A stretch of 64,000 nucleotides of DNA. Source: Annulohypoxylon bovei var. microspora. Its lineage: Eukaryota; Ascomycota; Sordariomycetes; Xylariales; Hypoxylaceae. The notes under the pieces were generated by a model. That model was not told the DNA's origin and searched no databases. It was given only the letters and a program-made list of their open reading frames with translations. Location of the stretch: the NCBI GenBank assembly GCA_022836615.1, contig MU405235.1:124001-188000 (forward strand). Reading direction: 5' to 3'. The position numbers and the translations under genes are program-made. Shown piece after piece: positions 59,267-64,000 of this stretch. Positions within the stretch are counted from its first letter, which is position 1. The number at the start of each line of letters is the position of its first letter.

Positions 59267-61143
59267 CTAGGGTTCCGTCTTCGCCTCTAAGTAGAATGAT
59301 TCGTCATCCTCGCATGTTCTTCGAAGTTTTTCCATCTCGACGGCGAGACTTGCGATGTCGATCCTCTTGTTTCGATCTGACTCGAGCATCTTGTCCCTTA
59401 TTACCTCAAGCAGCTGGTGAAGGTACCAGCTACAATCTTCGTGCTGCTGGAGTTCCAAAATCCATTGCCGTACCGCGGGTTTCAAAATAGGGGTTTGAGC
59501 TCCGCTTTTCTTGTCATCTAGGATCTTGAAGAATTTATCCGATGTCCATTCAATATAAATGTCTTCGTCCATCCTTTTATCTGGAAAGTCGTTGATGACA
59601 CTATTAAAGCCTCGCAAGAACCAGGTAACGTATTCGAGAAGTACACACCCAAGACTATATACATCGGAAGCACGCGAGACCCTGCCGTCCTTCAAGTCGA
59701 ACTCCGGTGCTATATAGGTTGCTGTTCTTGCGAGGTCTTTTGGATTCTGGTTTGATCGGGACACCTGGGTGTGCAGCCTTCCCAGTCCAAAATCAGACAG
59801 GGCAAGCAGATCTGACGACTGTTCCGGTCGAAACCACAAAAAGTTGTCTGATTTGATGTCGCCGTGCCGTCCGTATAAGTCATGAACATCATCGGATCGT
59901 CCATCCGGCGTCATTTCAGGGTTGTTGTTGATGAACTTGGTCAATGTCCTTTTACGCTCGTTGTGCACGTATTGGAGCGCTAAACAGATCTCGTGAAATT
60001 GCTGAGACATCCATTTGCAATGATTCCTGTTTCTAACATACTCCTTCTCTTTCATTTTCCAGAATTCCTTGAGATTTCCCTCTGCCCAGTCAAAAAGCAG
60101 GTAGTAAGTCGGACAGTTGGCTTGAGAAGTTGGGTCTGAGACTTCGAATGTAGCCAAGAGTTGGATTAGATGCTTGCTCGCGGTTTTCCCAGAGGATTTA
60201 TCCATAGAAAACAACAGAGACGAAAGTTCCATGTTAAATTCTTCCTCGAGACTAGTATTAAGCTTTTTCAGCGCGAATACTTTATCAGGATGGCGTATCT
60301 AGTGAAATAATAAGTTAGTTACAGAAATAAAGGGTCATCGTGGGAACGTACTCCAAGTTCTCCAAAGTTGTAATGACTATCCTCGATCTTGATCCGATAT
60401 ACTTCACTGAAACCCCCATCCAGGTTAACTCCAGGAGGCAACGGAGCCATCGGGGTACTGCCATTTGTAGTTATCGTCTTGTGAATCTTCGCTCCGGTCA
60501 TAGGGAATACATCTTCGGGGTCCAGGACATAGTGAGAGTGGCGTCCTGGGCTATAGCTAATGTATGGAGCCGTCAAGGCGTAAGACCACAAAGAAAATTG
60601 TATTCTGTCGTTAGGTCGACGATAGGATTTCAGAGTTTGGTGGTATTTGTTATGCTTTCGACAGAAGATTCCTTGAGCAGAATCTAATGCCATCGGAAGA
60701 CATTGATCGTCCACTCCATCTTCCATGTACTCCGGAAGGTCCGATACCTTATCAATCCCAATTAGAACAGCCAATAGTTTGAGACGACGCGGTTTATGGA
60801 ATATGTCTTCCATCAGTTCATCTTTGTCCGGGTACCTTTCGAAGCATGGTTCGGATAGGATGGTTCGGACCACGTCTGGATTGAGGAGTTCGAGCATCTT
60901 GTGTCTAGGTATGTATCGTTTGTTCGGATCTTTGAAACTAGAGATGTGTGCACGGTCAAGCTCCACGTCGACCTGAATCGCGCCATCATGAGGTATCGGT
61001 TCGTCTTTTTGAGAAGATTGATAATTAGCTTGAATAAAATCTGTCTCTCCTCGGTCAATGACCTTTCGAACTCTATTTGAATTATATAATCCGAGTTGTT
61101 TAGTCGTTCTTGCACGGAGTAATAGATCGGGCATTGTAAGCAA
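59267..61143 (-). CDS. Serine/threonine-type protein kinase, fungal accessory family
   Basis: Two exons, 61143-60352 and 60298-59267 (53-nt intron, GTACGT donor, CACTAG acceptor), give 607 aa. The first 235 residues precede the kinase domain and include RRLKLLAVLIGIDKVSDLPE and FSLWSYALTAPYISY. Kinase landmarks are complete: Gly loop GGFSEVYRIKI (243-253), Lys in FALKKL (about 275), HGDIKSDN (409-416) in place of HRD-x(4)-N, SDFGLGRL with DFG at 433-435, APE at 461-463 and DVYSLGCVLLEYVTW. The catalytic Asp and DFG are intact, so activity is likely. HGD instead of HRD is common in fungal accessory kinases. The N-terminus is uncertain: another frame, starting at 61310, also reads like protein. 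Confidence 0.85.
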
Positions 61144-61310
61144 TGAGCAGGGTGTGGGCTATGTACAGTCTCAATAATCGAAAGTGACAAATCAAACTTG
61201 TATATATCTTGGTGGCTTTGGATACAGGACGTACACGCTGATGACGAATTTTGTCTGCGCAAGAAAGGAGTCAAGGCATTTCGGGGATCTAACAGTAAGA
61301 GGTCAAGCAT
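61144..61310 (-). other. Likely 5' coding extension of the kinase gene, out of frame
   Basis: A frame from 61310 reads MLDLLLLDPRNALTPFLRRQ, then NSSSACTSCIQSHQDIYKFD, and then runs over the start of the annotated kinase frame. The text (RRQNSSSACTSC) has a Cys pair, and it looks like the natural N-terminus of such kinases. No GT-AG pair of plausible length links the frames. A small indel is the simplest explanation. Confidence 0.45.
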
Positions 61311-62467
61311 AATTAATATAGGAGTGAGGCTCTAGCCCCCATCTAATCCGGACGACGACATTCGGCTAGATGTTTGGGTTTTTGAACGAGCCAAGCTGCG
61401 GTTCGTATCTCTGTAAGAAAGAGCATTTAGCCCCCTAAAGATAGTGTGTCATTCTCCGAGAGATGCTCCGGCATGGGGTCATCTTGACCATGATCATCGC
61501 CTTATAGGCGACCTGAATAGAGGTGCGTAAACTTCATTGCTCTCGGGCATGAGCTGGTCTGGGAGCCACAACGTCACACCGATCCAAAGGTTAGTCGCAG
61601 CGGTTTCTGATGTCGGGCAATGTTCAGTCATTGCTACATCCTACAGCCTTACAAGGCCGCCTATCAAGATCCTGATCTGGCTACCTTACCTTACTCAGTC
61701 CTAAGGTTATAGTAGTACTGAAAGTCTGAAAAGGCAAGAATATATAGGCATATCATAGCTGACAATGTGATACTAAAAATATACCTTTATTCTGATCCAA
61801 GCAGACCAACCGGCCTATTCTCCACATACGAATTTAGATATAAGTACCATAAATGCCGATGCTAGAAGCGGCTTATCTCCTAAACGCCCTGTGGATATCC
61901 ACGAACAGGTCCTCGGCACCGGAACTCGGAACAAAACAGCCAATTACAAGGGATACCATATCTTATTAAGAAAGCTTTTCGTAACATTAATATGAAGATG
62001 AAGAATTTGGTTGGTCAGTATACTATGCAAGAGTCGCCGGATACAGTATAAGGCTCTTACAGTCAGCCATTGCATATGTAAATCATGCATTGGTCAATGG
62101 TCACATTACTGGTTAGCCTCAATGCGTCAATTAAGCTGAGTTCAGAGACGGGGATAGTTGGCGGTGAGATATCCATCAATAATGTTACGTCCATGTGGCA
62201 GTAAATCAATATTCTTGTCCGTTTTAGGTCAGTTTCAGCTCGATCTATTCAACACCCTGTGCCCTTGTATACTACAAGCCATCATTTGTCCTCTGTCGTA
62301 GCTTATATGTACGGTTGCCTCGCTCACTTTCAATGAACTATTTGTCTTGGTAAAATCCACACTTGTTTCAATTCCACGTCAATAGCAAGACTACGTTGTT
62401 CATTTTAATTGTGGTGTTGTTCGTTATGCGGTAGCCTACATATGCTTAGCTGGCAGCCCCGTGATAT
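61311..62467. other. Intergenic, no gene seen
   Basis: Promoter side of the kinase gene. No other coding signal. Confidence 0.5.
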
Positions 62468-62794
62468 ATGCCTGCGTTGCAAGCCACAGGCTTATCAACT
62501 ATCTACTCAGCCCTAGAAGATGACCTAGGACCTCACGATAATGTTGCATTGTCTGTATCTACTTTTTACCTATTAGCATCCTTGCATATATTAGATCGGG
62601 ACATGAGCGACTATAAAGATATCATCCATGTACTGAAAGTCCTTGGAGGATATACCAATAAAGCGGCCATCTTCATTAAATCGGAGATTATACACAACAG
62701 AAAATTGACGTGGCTCACACAAATTAGCAAACTACCTAGGTTAGATGCCGCATTGTTTCTGTCTGTTATCATAAGAAATCTGCCTCGTATTTAA
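62468..62794 (+). CDS. Hypothetical 108-aa frame
   Basis: A real ATG opens MPALQATGLSTIYSALEDDL; the frame is mostly helical-looking (ALSVSTFYLLASLHILDRDM) and ends IIRNLPRI. No domain, partner exon or homology is recognised. The length is within what chance allows in this window, so it may not be a gene. Confidence 0.25.
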   Translation: MPALQATGLSTIYSALEDDLGPHDNVALSVSTFYLLASLHILDRDMSDYKDIIHVLKVLGGYTNKAAIFIKSEIIHNRKLTWLTQISKLPRLDAALFLSVIIRNLPRI

Positions 62795-62938
62795 CCTACC
62801 CAGGTAGTATTTAGTCGTTGCCAGTATATAACAACCTCAACCCGACCTCCTCAGCATTCAGCGTCTCCGTTCAGTGAGAGGTTGTTGTTTACTCTCCCAT
62901 CAGTTATAAAACTCAAAGGCCCCGAAGCAAATCCGAAT

Positions 62939-63380
62939 ATGGCCCCCCATAACTTAAGGTGTTGTGAGAAACAAGTGGTGACTGAAGACTTAGCCAAAGG
63001 GATACGAAACGGTGGAAGTTCTATGTCTATCCCGGCGTCGAGGGTTAGCTCAAGTCAGTTAAAGTCGTACTTGGATCGCAACTATCCTGGTCGATACTCC
63101 GTACAGGTATGAGAAAGAAATACGTTGACAACATTATTCTGACTCTAGTTTCACATGAGAAGTAATAACAATGGAGAAGTTGAAACGGGACGAATTCACG
63201 GTTACAGTAGACAAACAATCAAAACGAAACCCAGTGAGTTTATTATTACGGGAACTTGCTACATGATAAAGATGGTTTCCTAACTAAAACATAGTAATAA
63301 TGCCGGACTTATCGACCTCAAGTCACTATGGAACATTTCGAAATAATGGAAATAAACTTCACAAGCGGATACGGATTTAA
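62939..63380 (+). CDS. Possible three-exon small gene, 112 aa
   Basis: Exons 62939-63106, 63149-63233 and 63295-63380, with GT-AG introns of 42 and 61 nt. The second has a good CTAAC branch site and ATAG acceptor; the first is short for a fungal intron. The protein begins MAPHNLRCCEKQVVTEDLAK and contains SQLKSYLDRNYPGRYSVQ, which resembles the core of small fungal proteins with a short beta/alpha unit. It then has a polar, Asn/Lys/Arg-rich end. The gene could also stop directly after SVQV at 63112. Confidence is low. Confidence 0.35.
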
Positions 63381-64000
63381 AGACTCAAGAATTGAGTTCT
63401 CCTTCAAAGGTTGCTGTGTATCCGACACTGTCATGTGAATATCAATATCTCGCCAAATCGGACTTTTGCAAAGCACTTTTTATCATATCAGGATATATGT
63501 TAAGGTCATTGAGATATATTCCTGGTAACCGACAATTGATTCAAGTGGCCCAGTGTTCAATTCTTTGGATGGATTTAGGGTGTATCTACTTTGGCTATCT
63601 GTCCGTTACGAATTTTGGAAGGCTCTGGATTCTATATTAAAGTTTCTACGGGAGTATTTCAATACTATAATTCTTCTTTATTTCTTGAAGATGAATAGGG
63701 GTTGTGTAGATCTGATTGTTTGGAAATGAAGGTTAAATTGAATCGACTAACTACCAGGCGTAGATACTAACCTAAAAACACATTAAGATACAATATAATT
63801 CTCATTAAATCAGATCAAAAAAGAGAAAAGTCTTCATCAAATTTAAGTACGTACTTTTCTCAGTTTACTTTTAAAAATAGGAGTAACCTATGATTATAGT
63901 GGTAGGTATAGAGTAGAAAAGGGGGTTGCAGGTATTAGTGGGACTAGTATTATAGGTTAGGAGCAGAAAACGTAGTAATTCGTAATCGCATTGGCTACCA
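63381..64000. other. Window end, no gene supported
   Basis: The only frame (63392-63640) begins at a TTG and has no domain. The remainder is AT-rich and featureless. Confidence 0.5.

Noticed and set aside
63392..63640. 82-aa frame at the window end
   Set aside because: Begins with TTG rather than ATG and shows no domain.

Overview
The window looks like nuclear DNA of a filamentous ascomycete (Pezizomycotina). A Sordariomycete, possibly in Xylariales, is my inference; no marker gene fixes it. The main evidence is genes with several short GT-AG introns (about 42-166 nt, mostly 48-80), a GT15 mannosyltransferase, the chitin synthase export chaperone Chs7, a DUF4604 protein and a CLG1/Mug80-type cyclin. 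Gene density is low: about 18 supportable coding loci in 64 kb, separated by AT-richer intergenic DNA with many short TACCTAGGTA-like motifs. There is no operon, CRISPR array, rRNA, or tRNA that I can recognise.

Layout. 1-6.7 kb: a single-pass Ser/Thr-rich membrane protein (-), a six-exon atypical Hsp70 (+) and a small basic-tailed protein (-). 9.3-14.2 kb: Chs7 (+), a DUF4604 protein (-) and a secreted PQQ-dehydrogenase-like protein (-). 16.8-18.6 kb: a five-exon GT15 mannosyltransferase (+). 18.6-33 kb: a gene desert holding two MITE-like inverted-repeat elements, a possible ankyrin relic and tandem repeats. 33.8-42 kb: a cyclin (+), a nitronate monooxygenase (+), a D-2-hydroxyacid dehydrogenase (-) and a GPI-anchored-type secreted protein (-). 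42-52 kb: two small single-pass membrane proteins, a BCS1-like AAA ATPase (+) and a Gln-rich small protein (+). 52-64 kb: an accessory-looking stretch with repeat and foldback DNA, an intact 409-aa orphan ORF, a CorA-like membrane protein with a probable frameshift, an 81-aa Clr5-like mini gene, a protein kinase and two weak small genes.

How the genes work together. Chs7, the GT15 enzyme and the GPI-type protein all belong to cell wall or secretory biology, but they are not a physical cluster. The nitronate monooxygenase and the hydroxyacid dehydrogenase are convergent neighbours of metabolic type, with no sign of a biosynthetic cluster. The right end, with its Hsp70/BCS1/kinase/CorA-like families, resembles the fast-turnover accessory complement of filamentous fungi.

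The points I would check first are: the stop-free 3n introns in three genes, the TA-flanked 276-bp MITE, the heptanucleotide-rich leader of the cyclin gene, the orphan ORF beside the exact 20-nt tandem repeat, and the frame problems in the CorA-like and kinase genes. All splice models here were built by eye from consensus sites and frame, with no transcript data.
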